A stretch of DNA of 64,000 nucleotides from a bacterium (GTDB lineage Bacteria > Orphanbacterota > Orphanbacteria > Orphanbacterales > Orphanbacteraceae), in NCBI GenBank assembly GCA_025782575.1, contig JALGYY010000008.1:44373-108372 (forward strand), given 5' to 3'. Made by a program: the position numbers and the translations under genes. Below, one piece after another: positions 1 to 9,295 of the stretch. Position 1 is the first letter of the stretch, and every line of letters starts with the position of its first letter. The notes under the pieces are model-generated. The model saw nothing but the letters and a program-made list of their open reading frames with translations, made no database searches and had not been told where the DNA came from.

Positions 1-1635
1 CTCCAGGTCCCGTTCTCGATCGAGATCGCGAATGATACAGGGATCTTCATCGAATCCGCCGGCTGAACCGGGCGGGATCTTGATACGGAGCAGTGCACGC
101 CGGCTGAGCAGGAGATCGCGAGGATGGAGAACATAAGTCTCTGGAGCGCGATTATCCGGCACGATGAGAGCCCAGACATCGTAAGGCAATCCGCCGGATG
201 GGACCTCCACCAGAATCGAGCCGCCAGGATCAGCGACAAAGCCTTCATGGTCTTTCAACAGGCGGACCGCGCTGAATTCGGACTCCCCCTCCCCTTCGTT
301 GCCGGCCGAATCGACTGCCGTCGCCAGAAGACGGATCGCGCCATCTTCTACCAGCGTGAAATCCCCTTTCCAGACCATTCCCGCTTCATCGAGGGGAGCG
401 AGCAAGAGCGTATCGATCACAAAATCGTTCCGTACCAGTCGCATCTCACCGGAAGCAAGCGGTTCGGATGAAACAATGACGAGATCGAGTCGTTCGGTGA
501 GAAACGGATTCTGAAGAACGCCGACTGTCACCATGGGAGGGGTCAGATCCATCGGCGAACCGGAACGGGAGATGACCTCCCCGTATTGCGGTACCTCGTC
601 AAATGCAAAAGCGCCGTAATGATAAGTCTTGCCGTAAACAAGTCCTTCGTGAACGAAGGAATCGACTGAGGAGGGAAGGCCGTGAAAGAGACCATCGTTC
701 CCGTTCGGCACCGGATCGCCGTCGGTCACGCTCCCGATCACGCGGGAATCGGAAAACCGAATCAACGTCCCTTCGAAATCGTCGTCATTCGGATTCGTCC
801 AGTGCAGAACGAGACGGCCGTCCTGCTCCGCAATCTGAAAGTCGATGACGTTACCGGGAGGCCCCGGGTCTGACGGAAAAGCGGAGGCGGTCGCGCCGAG
901 TGTATCGACATTGTTCGACCGATCGATCGAGAAGAATCGATAACGGTGATGCTTCCCGTTCGTTACCGGTTTGTGAACGAATGTGAGAGTGTCTCCGGGG
1001 ATGCCGACGAAGAGTCCGTTCTGCCCGTTTTCGACCGGCAGATCATCTTCGTAGGATGGGGGGAAGCGGTCCAGACTGTATCGAATCAAAGTCCCGTAGA
1101 AGTCGCCGGAACCGGGGTTCCGCCAGGTGAGTGTGACACGGCCGTCCCCCCCTACCGCGCTCGCCTCTTCGACCGGGTCAGGAGTGGTGGTGTCCCATGC
1201 GTCGGCGGCCGTTTCCGCCGCCTGTGAATAACGCCGCGCATCATCGAAAACGAAAGCGGAGTAAAAGTACCTTCTGGAATCATCGATTCCCATATGGATG
1301 AAGTCGCGCGAGCTCCCCGGCCATCCCGGAAACTCACCAGGCTCTTCGCCGGAGCCACTCTCAGGTACGGGGAGGCCGTCATCCGGGAGGCTCGGGAAAT
1401 CCGACGTGGAGTACCGAATCCGGACACCCTGAATCGCTGTAGTGTCCTCGGAAAACGTCCAGGAGAGCGAGATACCCCCCTCTACAAGGACATGCGCCAC
1501 AAAACCGGCCAGCGGCGGCGGACCGGCAACGGAACGGCTGTCTCTATCTGCAGCCGCCTCGAGAGCATCCGCATCAGGAACGGCGCCGGCCAGGGTAAGC
1601 GCGATCGCCGCGACAAATGTAAGGGAAATCTTCAT
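1..1635 (-). CDS. Secreted fibronectin type III repeat protein (3' end outside window)
   Basis: The frame is open from an ATG at 1635 to the window edge (545 codons, no stop), so the C-terminus is missing. Residues 1-24 form a signal peptide. Three FN3-like modules follow at about residues 41-150, 158-255 and 260-357; modules 2 and 3 share the near-identical cores VTLTW/LVLHW and GTLIRYS/GTLIRFS. After residue 365 comes a bacterial Ig-like stretch (TPPMVTVG, VDSAGNEG). I infer an exported adhesin-like or carbohydrate-associated surface protein, probably with a C-terminal sorting tail that is cut off here. It is the last gene seen of the minus-strand polysaccharide run, 34 nt after the SGNH hydrolase. 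The exact function is unknown. Confidence 0.8.
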   Translation of the reverse strand, partial: MKISLTFVAAIALTLAGAVPDADALEAAADRDSRSVAGPPPLAGFVAHVLVEGGISLSWTFSEDTTAIQGVRIRYSTSDFPSLPDDGLPVPESGSGEEPGEFPGWPGSSRDFIHMGIDDSRRYFYSAFVFDDARRYSQAAETAADAWDTTTPDPVEEASAVGGDGRVTLTWRNPGSGDFYGTLIRYSLDRFPPSYEDDLPVENGQNGLFVGIPGDTLTFVHKPVTNGKHHRYRFFSIDRSNNVDTLGATASAFPSDPGPPGNVIDFQIAEQDGRLVLHWTNPNDDDFEGTLIRFSDSRVIGSVTDGDPVPNGNDGLFHGLPSSVDSFVHEGLVYGKTYHYGAFAFDEVPQYGEVISRSGSPMDLTPPMVTVGVLQNPFLTERLDLVIVSSEPLASGEMRLVRNDFVIDTLLLAPLDEAGMVWKGDFTLVEDGAIRLLATAVDSAGNEGEGESEFSAVRLLKDHEGFVADPGGSILVEVPSGGLPYDVWALIVPDNRAPETYVLHPRDLLLSRRALLRIKIPPGSAGGFDEDPCIIRDLDRERDLE

Positions 1636-1669
1636 GACTCTACATGGTACCGAACGATCGGTGCTCTGA

Positions 1670-2854
1670 TCAACTGTCTGGATAGGCCCTTTCCAGCACA
1701 CCCTGCTCGATCAGCTGCTGGTAGATCCTGGCGGCGATCACATAGTTGCCGGCAGGATTCGGGTGGATCGGATCCGCGAAGAGCGCCGTCCGCGGATCGG
1801 CGTCTGGATCGTAAGGCGGAACAGCCAAGTTTTCGAAGCCCGGGGGAGTTTCCCCATCGGCGAAAACCTTTACGAGAGAGGCGACGACCGGCATGGGGTC
1901 GACCAGAACCACGTCTTGCTCTACAGAAACACGTGTCATGGCATCGCGATACTCGGGAGGCATGACGAGCGCGAGCAGTACCGGCTCCGCCCCTCCGGCC
2001 CTCACATCGGAAATGAGGTTACGCAGATTCTGTTCGTAGTTCTCGATCGATACTCGCGGAGTCCGGCCTGCCTCGTTCACTGCCGACTTCCCCTTGAGAA
2101 ACAATGATTCCAGAAATCGGTAGATCCTGAGCCGCCCGGCGTAGGCTCCCAGGCGACCGCCAAACGATGACCGGGCAATCTGAATCACTTCATCGGATTG
2201 AGTCGCCAGGCGAGAATCATTGAACCCGAATGAAATGATCACTACGTCCGACTCGAACGAAGCGAGATCAGAGCGATAGAACAGGAGCCCCTGATGAGAT
2301 GTGTAGCCGGGAATGCCCGCGTTCCGTGCATCGACATCGAAACCGACAGGACGGGCGGCAAAGAGAGCATCCAGCTGTGCCGTATACGTCTCATCCCGCG
2401 CGATTCCCCACCCGAATGTGCACGAGTTTCCCATGCAGAGAATGCGGACGGCACTCCCCTCTCTCCAGCTCTCCTCCTCTCTCATTCCCGCGGCGTTCGT
2501 TCGAATCGGAAACGTGGGAGGGTCCCCCCACTCTTTCGGTACGAGGTAGTTCCTGGCGGGAAGGTCGAGGTTCGGGTGGAGCCGCCAGAAGAGATCACGA
2601 TCCCACCGGTACATTCTCTCGGACGCGAGGACCTTTCCGGCAGCCGTTCCCGCCTCCTCGGCGATACGCCTCTGGATCTCGAACAATCCTCCCTGCCGGT
2701 CGAGCACGAAATCGGGGGCGAGCCCGGCGCTGCCGGACCATCGGGACTCAGTCACTCCCAGAATCAATTCGAGGACGACAAGAACAAGAATGGATGGAAC
2801 GAGCAGAACAAAAACGCGCAGAACGGGCATGGTTGATCGAGTCCGGATTGTCAT
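1670..2854 (-). CDS. Membrane-anchored SGNH/GDSL-family hydrolase
   Basis: 394 aa. One transmembrane segment at about residues 11-33 puts the rest in the periplasm. SGNH blocks are visible: block I GNSCTFGWG with Ser about residue 144 (GNS instead of GDS), block III GFND near 209, and block V DPIHPNPAG near the C-terminus giving the Asp/His pair. Such proteins are esterases or O-acyl transferases/deacylases acting on glycans and cell-wall polymers. It lies 21 nt after the glycosyltransferase in the polysaccharide run, which suggests acyl editing of the exported glycan (inference). A start at Met9 is possible and would keep the membrane anchor. Confidence 0.82.
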   Translation of the reverse strand: MTIRTRSTMPVLRVFVLLVPSILVLVVLELILGVTESRWSGSAGLAPDFVLDRQGGLFEIQRRIAEEAGTAAGKVLASERMYRWDRDLFWRLHPNLDLPARNYLVPKEWGDPPTFPIRTNAAGMREEESWREGSAVRILCMGNSCTFGWGIARDETYTAQLDALFAARPVGFDVDARNAGIPGYTSHQGLLFYRSDLASFESDVVIISFGFNDSRLATQSDEVIQIARSSFGGRLGAYAGRLRIYRFLESLFLKGKSAVNEAGRTPRVSIENYEQNLRNLISDVRAGGAEPVLLALVMPPEYRDAMTRVSVEQDVVLVDPMPVVASLVKVFADGETPPGFENLAVPPYDPDADPRTALFADPIHPNPAGNYVIAARIYQQLIEQGVLERAYPDS

Positions 2855-2875
2855 TCTTGCCTCACAGGAGCAGAG

Positions 2876-3964
2876 CTACTTGGGGGACATTTTCTCCAGC
2901 ACTTCAGCCCATGCCTGACTTGCTGCCTCGAATGAGTGGGTTTCTCGAACGCGGAGCGCGTTCCTGGAAAGACGTGATTCCCGCTCCGCATTACCAAGAA
3001 CGGCCAAAAGAGCCGCAGCGAAAGCTGGAGCATCTTCGCAGTCGTCGATTACCATGGCGTTCCAGTCGTGCTTCGCCACTTCCGCCATATCACCTACATT
3101 GGAAACGATGCACGGCAGCCCGCATGCCATCGCTTCCAGAATCGAAATGGGAAACCCTTCCGACCGGGAGGTCAGAATACAGAGTCTTCCCTGATTCAGA
3201 ACATCAGCCACATCTTCCATGTATCCGAGAAACTCCACCCCATCCCCGAGCTTCAAATCCGCAGCGAGTGTTTCAAGACGCTCCCTTTCGGGCCCCTTGC
3301 CCCCGATCGCCGCTTTGAGATCAGGCATCGTTTCCCGTGCAATTGCAAGGGCGCGCAATGTGGTCTCTACATTTTTTACAGAATAGAGACGGCTCGTCGA
3401 AACTACATCGTATCTCCTGGACGATTCAGAAGCAGGCTTGAAATGATCCATATCCGCCAGATTCGGGATCACTCTGATAAGAGATGGCGACACCTGATTC
3501 GCGATGAGATGATCCCTTGTCTGCTCACCGGTGACGATTACCGCATCGCAGTTTTTGAGACAGTAGAGCGCCGCCCTCTGCAGGAGCCCACCCTTGAGCC
3601 CGACCTCTCTGCTTCCCGCAACGATCGTAATCGCACATTTTCTACCCGTAATCTTCGCGGAAATGAACGCGAGGAAACCCTGGGGCCAGAGATGGATGCC
3701 ATGGACGAAATCGATCTTGTGGCGCAGGATGCCGGCGACCGCCTGTAATAGACGGCAGACCGTACGCAGAATACCGGGCAACTTTCGGAGAGGGAGAGAA
3801 AGGGTGATCACCGGCACATCCGGTTGTGACTCGAGGGGCGTATCTCTCAGGAGTCGTAACTCGACGCCCGGACGGGCGGCGAGAATGGACAGAAACTGAT
3901 TCGACGCCGATTGCTCGAACCCGAATCCGATACCCATGTTGTTTACCTGAAGGATTCTCACCAC
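2876..3964 (-). CDS. Glycosyltransferase family 4 (GT-B fold)
   Basis: 362 aa, usual length for GT4. The N-terminal Rossmann half shows VNNMGIGFGFEQSA and the acceptor-side fold. The C-terminal half has the retaining GT-B signature EGFPISILEAMACGLP with the E-x7-E pair, followed by VSNVGDMAEV. It transfers a sugar from a nucleotide donor to a lipid- or glycan-linked acceptor at the cytoplasmic face of the membrane. It sits between capA-like and SGNH genes on the same strand with 31 and 21 nt gaps, so it is probably co-transcribed for a surface polysaccharide. The start is GTG (GTG GTG AGA), with only a weak ribosome site. Donor and acceptor cannot be told from sequence. Confidence 0.9.
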   Translation of the reverse strand: MVRILQVNNMGIGFGFEQSASNQFLSILAARPGVELRLLRDTPLESQPDVPVITLSLPLRKLPGILRTVCRLLQAVAGILRHKIDFVHGIHLWPQGFLAFISAKITGRKCAITIVAGSREVGLKGGLLQRAALYCLKNCDAVIVTGEQTRDHLIANQVSPSLIRVIPNLADMDHFKPASESSRRYDVVSTSRLYSVKNVETTLRALAIARETMPDLKAAIGGKGPERERLETLAADLKLGDGVEFLGYMEDVADVLNQGRLCILTSRSEGFPISILEAMACGLPCIVSNVGDMAEVAKHDWNAMVIDDCEDAPAFAAALLAVLGNAERESRLSRNALRVRETHSFEAASQAWAEVLEKMSPK

Positions 3965-3995
3965 TCAATCCGTTTTGTCCTGGAACCGACACTGA

Positions 3996-5120
3996 TCATC
4001 GGACGATTCTCCAGGCTGCTTCCACATCGCTACGAGACGGCTTACCTGCGCGACCCGCCAGTCTGTCCAGCTTGCCCGCTACCAGATAAGCGATCGACGC
4101 CGGTGGCAGGCGGAAGAGATTCTTTCTGATGTATCTTTTCATGTCGACACTTTCCCCGGCCCGTTTTTCCCAGGTGAGAGCGGCGTATGCTTCTTCATCC
4201 GAATCGGCAATCCGGTCGAAGTGGACCGATGGAAACTGTCGCTGATGATACTCATCCAACCCGAGAGGCTCCCCACTCGGCACCGGCTGAAAATGGTCGT
4301 TGATCTCAATCGGCGTGATAGTACATACAGGTCGTTCACCCGGTACTTTTGGAAGCACGACATCGACCAGCAATCCGTCCCTCGAATGGCGCGACCAGGT
4401 CATATCGAAAACAAAATTCCCCATGCTGTAGATGATCACGCCGTCTCGATAAGCCTCCACAGGTTGAACCGTATGGGTGTGATGGCCGATGACAAGACGA
4501 GCGCCGGCATCGATCAGGGCCCGTCCGAATCGAACTTGCGACGGCGATGGTGTGCCGACGAACTCGGCGCCCCAATGCAATGAAACGACAGGCCATTCCG
4601 ATCGGGCAACGCTCTTTTCGATCGCACGAATGAGATCGGCGGGACCGGGGGCGACGGGGACCCCGCGCGATGATCGTACGAGACTCCAGACATGCAACGC
4701 GATATTGACGTCACCCCGTTCGATTCGGGTGACAGGCTCGCGCCCGGGCAGGCCGGGAGCGGCGACCCCTCTCTTCTCGAGTGCGTTTTCCGTCTCCCTC
4801 GCCGGACCTTCGTCATACTCGAACATATGGTTATTGGCGAGCGCGAGGACATCGAAACCAGCCTCGACTAGAGCATCAATCGCCCCGAGATCGCCTATGA
4901 ACGGCTTCTTCCCGAATCCGGTCCGTCCGGTTAGGGCGCACTCCAGATTGCCGAACAGGAGATCAGCCCCCCCCTTCAGTCCCCCGCCCATCCGATCGAA
5001 GGGATGGCCGAAACCTTCGCTCCTGCAGATCGCCCGCGTGCCATGGCCGATTGAGAGATGGCTGTCACCAAAAAGAATATCGCCGACCGCCCGAATCAGA
5101 ATCGAAGATGAGGTTTCCAT
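3996..5120 (-). CDS. CapA/PgsA-type metallophosphatase
   Basis: About 374 aa. CapA-family metallophosphatase motifs run in order: VGDILFGD (metal ligand), LFGNLECAL, ALANNHMFEYD, SLHWGAEF, GHHTHTVQ and YSMGNFVFD. Family members include PgsA/CapA of poly-gamma-glutamate synthesis and enzymes of unknown substrate in polysaccharide clusters. No PgsB/PgsC partners are present here, so a capsule or exopolysaccharide role is the better inference. No signal peptide or membrane anchor is visible, which is unusual for CapA. The upstream gene's TGA overlaps a TTG at 5129; I prefer the ATG at 5120 because GAGG lies about 10 nt upstream of it. Confidence 0.85.
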   Translation of the reverse strand: METSSSILIRAVGDILFGDSHLSIGHGTRAICRSEGFGHPFDRMGGGLKGGADLLFGNLECALTGRTGFGKKPFIGDLGAIDALVEAGFDVLALANNHMFEYDEGPARETENALEKRGVAAPGLPGREPVTRIERGDVNIALHVWSLVRSSRGVPVAPGPADLIRAIEKSVARSEWPVVSLHWGAEFVGTPSPSQVRFGRALIDAGARLVIGHHTHTVQPVEAYRDGVIIYSMGNFVFDMTWSRHSRDGLLVDVVLPKVPGERPVCTITPIEINDHFQPVPSGEPLGLDEYHQRQFPSVHFDRIADSDEEAYAALTWEKRAGESVDMKRYIRKNLFRLPPASIAYLVAGKLDRLAGRAGKPSRSDVEAAWRIVR

Positions 5121-5125
5121 GCTTG

Positions 5126-6088
5126 TCAAACCTCATCACCGAACGAAGAGAGCCAGTAGCCGTAGACTTCGCGGAGGGATGATTCAAAGTCGATCTCCGG
5201 GCGCCACCCGAACACCCGCTCGGCTCTGGAGCCGGAGCCGATGTAGACCGATCGATCATCTGTTTCGCCGAACGCCGGGTTTCGGACGATCGGAGGCTGG
5301 ATACCGCTTATGCTCCGCAACAGGTTCAGGATCTCTTCGCCTGAAATGCCGTGGCCGCTGGCAATGTGAAACAGCTTGCCTGTTGCCGCTCTCGTCTTCG
5401 CCGCCATTCGGTAGGCGCGGACTACATCTCGCACATCAACGAAATCGCGCTGAGATCCCAGGGGTCCCACTTCCACTTCATGCGCACCGCCGGTCGCCAC
5501 CGCGGCGAAACCTCGCGCAAAGGCCGAGCAGATAAACGCAGGCGGTTCTCCCGGCCCCGTAATATTAAAGGTGCGTGTTCTCACCACCGGAAGGCCGAAC
5601 TCTTTCTGATACCGGGCTGCCAGATCAGACTGCGCCGCTTTCGATCTTCCATAGTCACTCACGGGACAAGGATCGATCGTTTCGTCGATCGGGAGGAGAT
5701 CGGCGGAAACCGGACCGATTTCCGCCGCCGAACCGGGGATGATAATACTGTCCACGCATGATCCACGATCACGGATCGCGTTGAGAAGATGGCGGGTACA
5801 CCCCTCATTGACAGCCAGAAGTCTCCCGTAATCATCGGCACGAATCAGACCGGCCAGATGGAATACATGGTGGGGCTGTACGCTGTCGATCAGCGCGTCC
5901 AGACGCTCCGGTTCGGCGAGATCGATCGTATGGTGCGTGTATGAACCGGTGATTTCCTGCCCGGTCCGGTTCTCCGGTTCAAAGTGCGCAATGTCAACGC
6001 CGTGGGCCTCAACTCCTTCGGCCAGAAGCTGGCTGACGAGATGCCGCCCGTTGAAGCCGGCGGCTCCTGTAACAAGCGCGCGCTTCAA
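5126..6088 (-). CDS. NAD(P)-dependent sugar epimerase/dehydratase (GDP-hexose reductase-like)
   Basis: About 320 aa extended SDR. The nucleotide-binding motif is VTGAAGFNGRHL at the N-terminus; the catalytic Tyr/Lys pair is DYGRSK, with an upstream SAAEIG Ser region. GFNG and the overall pattern resemble GDP-4-keto-6-deoxy-mannose reductases and GDP-mannose dehydratases, but the substrate is inferred. The open frame extends to an ATG at 6175 inside the preceding gene. I place the start at TTG 6088 because GGAGCG precedes it, the fold begins there, and it follows the neighbour's stop at 6105. It overlaps the capA-like gene region by a few bases if the TTG at 5129 is used, consistent with one operon. 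Confidence 0.85.
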   Translation of the reverse strand: MKRALVTGAAGFNGRHLVSQLLAEGVEAHGVDIAHFEPENRTGQEITGSYTHHTIDLAEPERLDALIDSVQPHHVFHLAGLIRADDYGRLLAVNEGCTRHLLNAIRDRGSCVDSIIIPGSAAEIGPVSADLLPIDETIDPCPVSDYGRSKAAQSDLAARYQKEFGLPVVRTRTFNITGPGEPPAFICSAFARGFAAVATGGAHEVEVGPLGSQRDFVDVRDVVRAYRMAAKTRAATGKLFHIASGHGISGEEILNLLRSISGIQPPIVRNPAFGETDDRSVYIGSGSRAERVFGWRPEIDFESSLREVYGYWLSSFGDEV

Positions 6089-6104
6089 ACGCTTCGCTCC
6101 ATGA

Positions 6105-6818
6105 TTATCCCCGGCTTGGCAGAAAACGGTCTTTGTGGGCTTCGAACGTCTCCACGGCGCTTTCGTAGTCTTCATGCCGCCCGATGTCGAGCCAGATCCC
6201 GTCGAAACGGTAACCTTTCACCGTTTTTCCTTCCTTCATCAAGAGTCGAACAAGGTCGGGGAGATCGAATCGCTCACCATGGGGGAGGCGGGTCACGACT
6301 TCAGGTTCCATCAGATAGATCCCGGTGCTGACATCGTAGTGGTATGTGGGCTTCTCGATATACTCGGTCACGGTTCCGTCTTTCTCCGCCTCGATCACAC
6401 CCAGATCGATCTTTACATCTTTCTGAAAGAGGCCGAGAGTGGCCGAGCACTTGTTCTTTCTATGGAAGTCGAGCATGGCCCGAACATCGAGGGTGGTGAG
6501 AAGATCACCATTCATCACAAGAAATGTATCCTCGAGACCGGACAGAAGCGAGAGAGGACCGGCCGTTCCGAGCGGCTTCTCTTCGAGCGAATAATCGATC
6601 TGTACGCCGAACCGCTCTCCGTCACCGAAGTAGGCTTGAAGGAGTGAGGAAAGATAGCCGACGGCCAGCGTAATTCGATCAAAACCGTAATGACCGAGTT
6701 GACGGACAACCACCTCGAGAATCGGCATCTCACCGATCGGCATCAATGGTTTGGGAAGAACGGTGGTATACGGGGCGAGGCGTGTCCCCAGTCCTCCGGC
6801 AAGCACAACGGCCCTCAT
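6105..6818 (-). CDS. Sugar-1-phosphate nucleotidyltransferase
   Basis: 237 aa. It carries the NTP-transferase signature LAGGLGTRLAPYT followed by PKPLMPIGEMPIL, the metal Asp in VMNGDLL, and the sugar-binding EYIEKPTYHYDVSTG region. The length covers only the nucleotidyltransferase domain, without a C-terminal left-handed beta-helix, as in RmlA or the catalytic part of PtmE-like guanylyltransferases. It activates a hexose(amine)-1-phosphate as an NDP-sugar. It lies directly between a LegB-like dehydratase and an epimerase, so it most likely supplies their NDP-sugar substrate (inference). A good ribosome site (GGGAGTGG) precedes the ATG. Confidence 0.9.
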   Translation of the reverse strand: MRAVVLAGGLGTRLAPYTTVLPKPLMPIGEMPILEVVVRQLGHYGFDRITLAVGYLSSLLQAYFGDGERFGVQIDYSLEEKPLGTAGPLSLLSGLEDTFLVMNGDLLTTLDVRAMLDFHRKNKCSATLGLFQKDVKIDLGVIEAEKDGTVTEYIEKPTYHYDVSTGIYLMEPEVVTRLPHGERFDLPDLVRLLMKEGKTVKGYRFDGIWLDIGRHEDYESAVETFEAHKDRFLPSRG

Positions 6819-6842
6819 CAGCCACTCCCTGTTCGCGTGATC

Positions 6843-7838
6843 TTAAACCACATACTTGTCCACGTCTCGAAACTGGTCGAGGTTGTCCCGAATCCAGTCC
6901 ACTACGCGGGTCAGCCCATCCCGCAGGGAAATCTCCGGCTCCCACCCGAGCAGTTCTCGTGCAAGCGAGGCGTCGGCGATGAGGCGCATGACTTCGCTCT
7001 TTTCAGGCCGGATCCGCTTTTTTTCCGTAATCACTTTTTTCTCACCACCGACGATTGCGATGATCTCATTTACGAGATCGCCGATGGAGATTTCCTTGCC
7101 GGTCCCGAGATTGACTGCCCGGCCGATCGCTTCATCCGATTGGGAGGCGAGCACGAATCCGCGGGTCGTGTCATCTACATAGTTCAGGTCACGGGTGGGC
7201 GTTAAAGATCCGAGACGAATCGTGTCGCCCGTGAGGGCTTGAACAATGATTGTCGGAATTACGGCTCGGGCCGACTGCCTCGGACCGTATGTATTGAACG
7301 GCCGTACAATGACCACCGGCAGATCAAACGCATTGGCGTAACTCTCCGCCATTTTATCCGCTCCGATCTTGCTCGCCGAGTAGGGGGATTGCCCCTGAAG
7401 CGGATGCTTCTCGTCTATTGGTGAGTACTGGGCTGTGCCATAGGTCTCACTGGTCGACGTGTGAACGACACGGCTCACTTTTTGGCGGCGCGCCGCTTCC
7501 AGAACGTGAATTGTGCCCGTCACATTTGTCTGGACGAAATCGACGGGGTTTACATAGGAGTACGGGATGGCGATCAAGGCCCCCAGATGAAAGATCTTGT
7601 CCACCCCGCGGCAAGCCAGATCGACAGCCGAAGGGTCCTTGATATCGCCTGCGAAAACCTCGACCTTTTCACGAATCTCGGATGACAGGTGATGCAGATG
7701 CCCGTGATCGGAGCGCGAATTGTAGCGCACGAAAGCGCGCACCGGATGTCCCTCGCGGACGAGCCGCTCCACAAGATGACTCCCGATAAATCCGGCTGCT
7801 CCTGTGACGAGTACCAGCGGTTTGTCCGTTCCACTCAT
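6843..7838 (-). CDS. legB: LegB-like NAD-dependent sugar-nucleotide 4,6-dehydratase
   Basis: About 331 aa when started at ATG 7838, just before the fold (VTGAAGFIGSHL); an upstream frame to 7931 adds 31 unlikely residues. Features typical of the LegB-like (EDH_00030/LLPSF-associated) group are FVRYNSRSDHG after the first helices, LGALIAIPYSYVNPVDF, TSTSETYGTAQYSPI, YSASKIGADK (catalytic Tyr/Lys) and FNTYGPRQSARAVIPTI. LegB makes a 4-keto-6-deoxy amino sugar nucleotide on the route to legionaminic acid or related sugars. The aminotransferase (LegC) and later enzymes are not in the window, so the end product is uncertain. It is followed 24 nt later by the nucleotidyltransferase. Confidence 0.82.
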   Translation of the reverse strand: MSGTDKPLVLVTGAAGFIGSHLVERLVREGHPVRAFVRYNSRSDHGHLHHLSSEIREKVEVFAGDIKDPSAVDLACRGVDKIFHLGALIAIPYSYVNPVDFVQTNVTGTIHVLEAARRQKVSRVVHTSTSETYGTAQYSPIDEKHPLQGQSPYSASKIGADKMAESYANAFDLPVVIVRPFNTYGPRQSARAVIPTIIVQALTGDTIRLGSLTPTRDLNYVDDTTRGFVLASQSDEAIGRAVNLGTGKEISIGDLVNEIIAIVGGEKKVITEKKRIRPEKSEVMRLIADASLARELLGWEPEISLRDGLTRVVDWIRDNLDQFRDVDKYVV

Positions 7839-7936
7839 TCTTCGAAAGTCTCCCGCCTTCCGGCCTTTCCGTTCAAATGATTCCGATAATTCAAGATAGC
7901 ACGGCGGTTCGGCAGAGTGCAATCGGCGCAAAAATC

Positions 7937-9283
7937 CTAGAGATCAGAGATAATGAACCGTCTCTTTCCGGCACGAGTGGCCGGTATGTCGTCGACCAGT
8001 CTGAATTCGATCCGAACATCGGATCCGACATGGTTCTCGAGCATCGCCCGGATCGGTTCGATCTGAGTCTCCACATCGATCGAATCATCGGCAACATAAC
8101 TCACCTGCAAGAGATCATCCGCCGTCTGTCGCAGCTGGTAGGCGAGGAACGTGGAGTCACGAAACATGAGCGTTGTCGCCGGCCCCGAGAGGGTTCTGCC
8201 GTTATGGAACGTCAGGACATCTGTTGTCCGGCCGTCCAGGGATTGGATGAGAGGCAAACCCCGCCCGCAGGGACACGGCTCCGGGGCGAGCGTCCCCCTG
8301 TCTCCCGTTTCATATCGAATGAACGGCATGGCATAGTTCAATAGGTCAGTCGTGACGATCCTTCCCGTGCCGGCCGGATTCTCCTCATCATCCAGGAACT
8401 GGAAAACGCCCCGCTCCGAACAGATGTGCATGCCGAGATGGCGGTCACATTCCATCGCAATCGCCCCCCCGTCGCGGCAACCGTACCCGTCGAACACGGG
8501 CGCCTGCAGCACCTCTTCGATCGTCTGCCGATGTTCCGGCCGGAGCATTTCCGCAGTCGTCATGATACCGGTCAGTCCGGGGATGGAGAGCCCGAGACTA
8601 CGCACATGTCTGGCGAAAACGAAAAGAGCCGTCGGGTAGCCTCGAACGAACCGGGGCCGGAAATCGGAGAGATCGCTTGCGTGGCGTCTTGCAATTTCCG
8701 GAGAGAGAGACGCCACGGAGAGGGGCAGGTTCCGTTCGAGCTTTACACGAAGCGCCTGCTTCCAATTGACCGAAACATCGCCCATGAGAGAAGAACCGGC
8801 GAGAGTGGCGATCTTGTCTCCCGGGCGGTACCCGGCATACCCCCAGCCGCGGTAAAGAGACGCCCAGTCGGCGCTCCACGCTGACCAGTCGGCGTAATAC
8901 CGCAACGGCTCGCCGGTTGTCCCCCCGGTGGAGTTGATCTTGGCTCGCCGGGATTTCAGATCGCGGCTCTTCAGGTTGTCCCGCTCCCGTCGGACCATTT
9001 CGCGAGTCAGCAATGGAAAGCGTGCCAGATCAACCACGCCGGTAAGACCACCGGGCTGGATCCCCCGCTCGTCCATCACCCGTTTGTAATAGGGAACATT
9101 CTCATAGGCGTGCCGGAGAAGCCGGACTACCTTTTCGTCCTGATATTCCGTCATTCGGTCGGCGCTCCACCACTCCGACTTCGAGTATGCCCGCAGAGTC
9201 CGGCTTACAGAAGTACGGAGCGCCATGTCCTCCATCGGAAGAATGACGTTTCGAAAAAGCACGGGGTAAATGGCGTTGATCAT
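7937..9283 (-). CDS. CapK/PaaK-like adenylate-forming ligase
   Basis: 448 aa. It resembles phenylacetate-CoA ligase and the CapK capsule protein: N-terminal VVRLLRHAYENVPYYKRVMDERG, phosphate-binding loop STGGTTGEPLRYY, then DGYGCRDGG, VTTDLLNYAMPFIRYETGDRG and the C-terminal GKRRFI lysine region. Family members activate a carboxylic acid as acyl-AMP and pass it to CoA, an amine or a sugar. CapK homologues sit in polysaccharide clusters, where they are thought to attach acyl or amino-acid groups. Here the start lies 12 nt after citF and the gene leads into the sugar genes, so it links the two functional blocks. The substrate is unknown. Confidence 0.85.
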   Translation of the reverse strand: MINAIYPVLFRNVILPMEDMALRTSVSRTLRAYSKSEWWSADRMTEYQDEKVVRLLRHAYENVPYYKRVMDERGIQPGGLTGVVDLARFPLLTREMVRRERDNLKSRDLKSRRAKINSTGGTTGEPLRYYADWSAWSADWASLYRGWGYAGYRPGDKIATLAGSSLMGDVSVNWKQALRVKLERNLPLSVASLSPEIARRHASDLSDFRPRFVRGYPTALFVFARHVRSLGLSIPGLTGIMTTAEMLRPEHRQTIEEVLQAPVFDGYGCRDGGAIAMECDRHLGMHICSERGVFQFLDDEENPAGTGRIVTTDLLNYAMPFIRYETGDRGTLAPEPCPCGRGLPLIQSLDGRTTDVLTFHNGRTLSGPATTLMFRDSTFLAYQLRQTADDLLQVSYVADDSIDVETQIEPIRAMLENHVGSDVRIEFRLVDDIPATRAGKRRFIISDL

Positions 9284-9295
9284 CCGCCTGACCTG

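Noticed and set aside
2299..3318. 339-codon plus-strand open frame
   Set aside because: It lies antisense to the SGNH and glycosyltransferase genes, is rich in Arg/Pro/Ser and has no recognisable domain; a shadow frame.
4489..5535. 348-codon plus-strand open frame
   Set aside because: Antisense to the CapA-like and epimerase genes, with low-complexity Arg/Ser/Pro composition.
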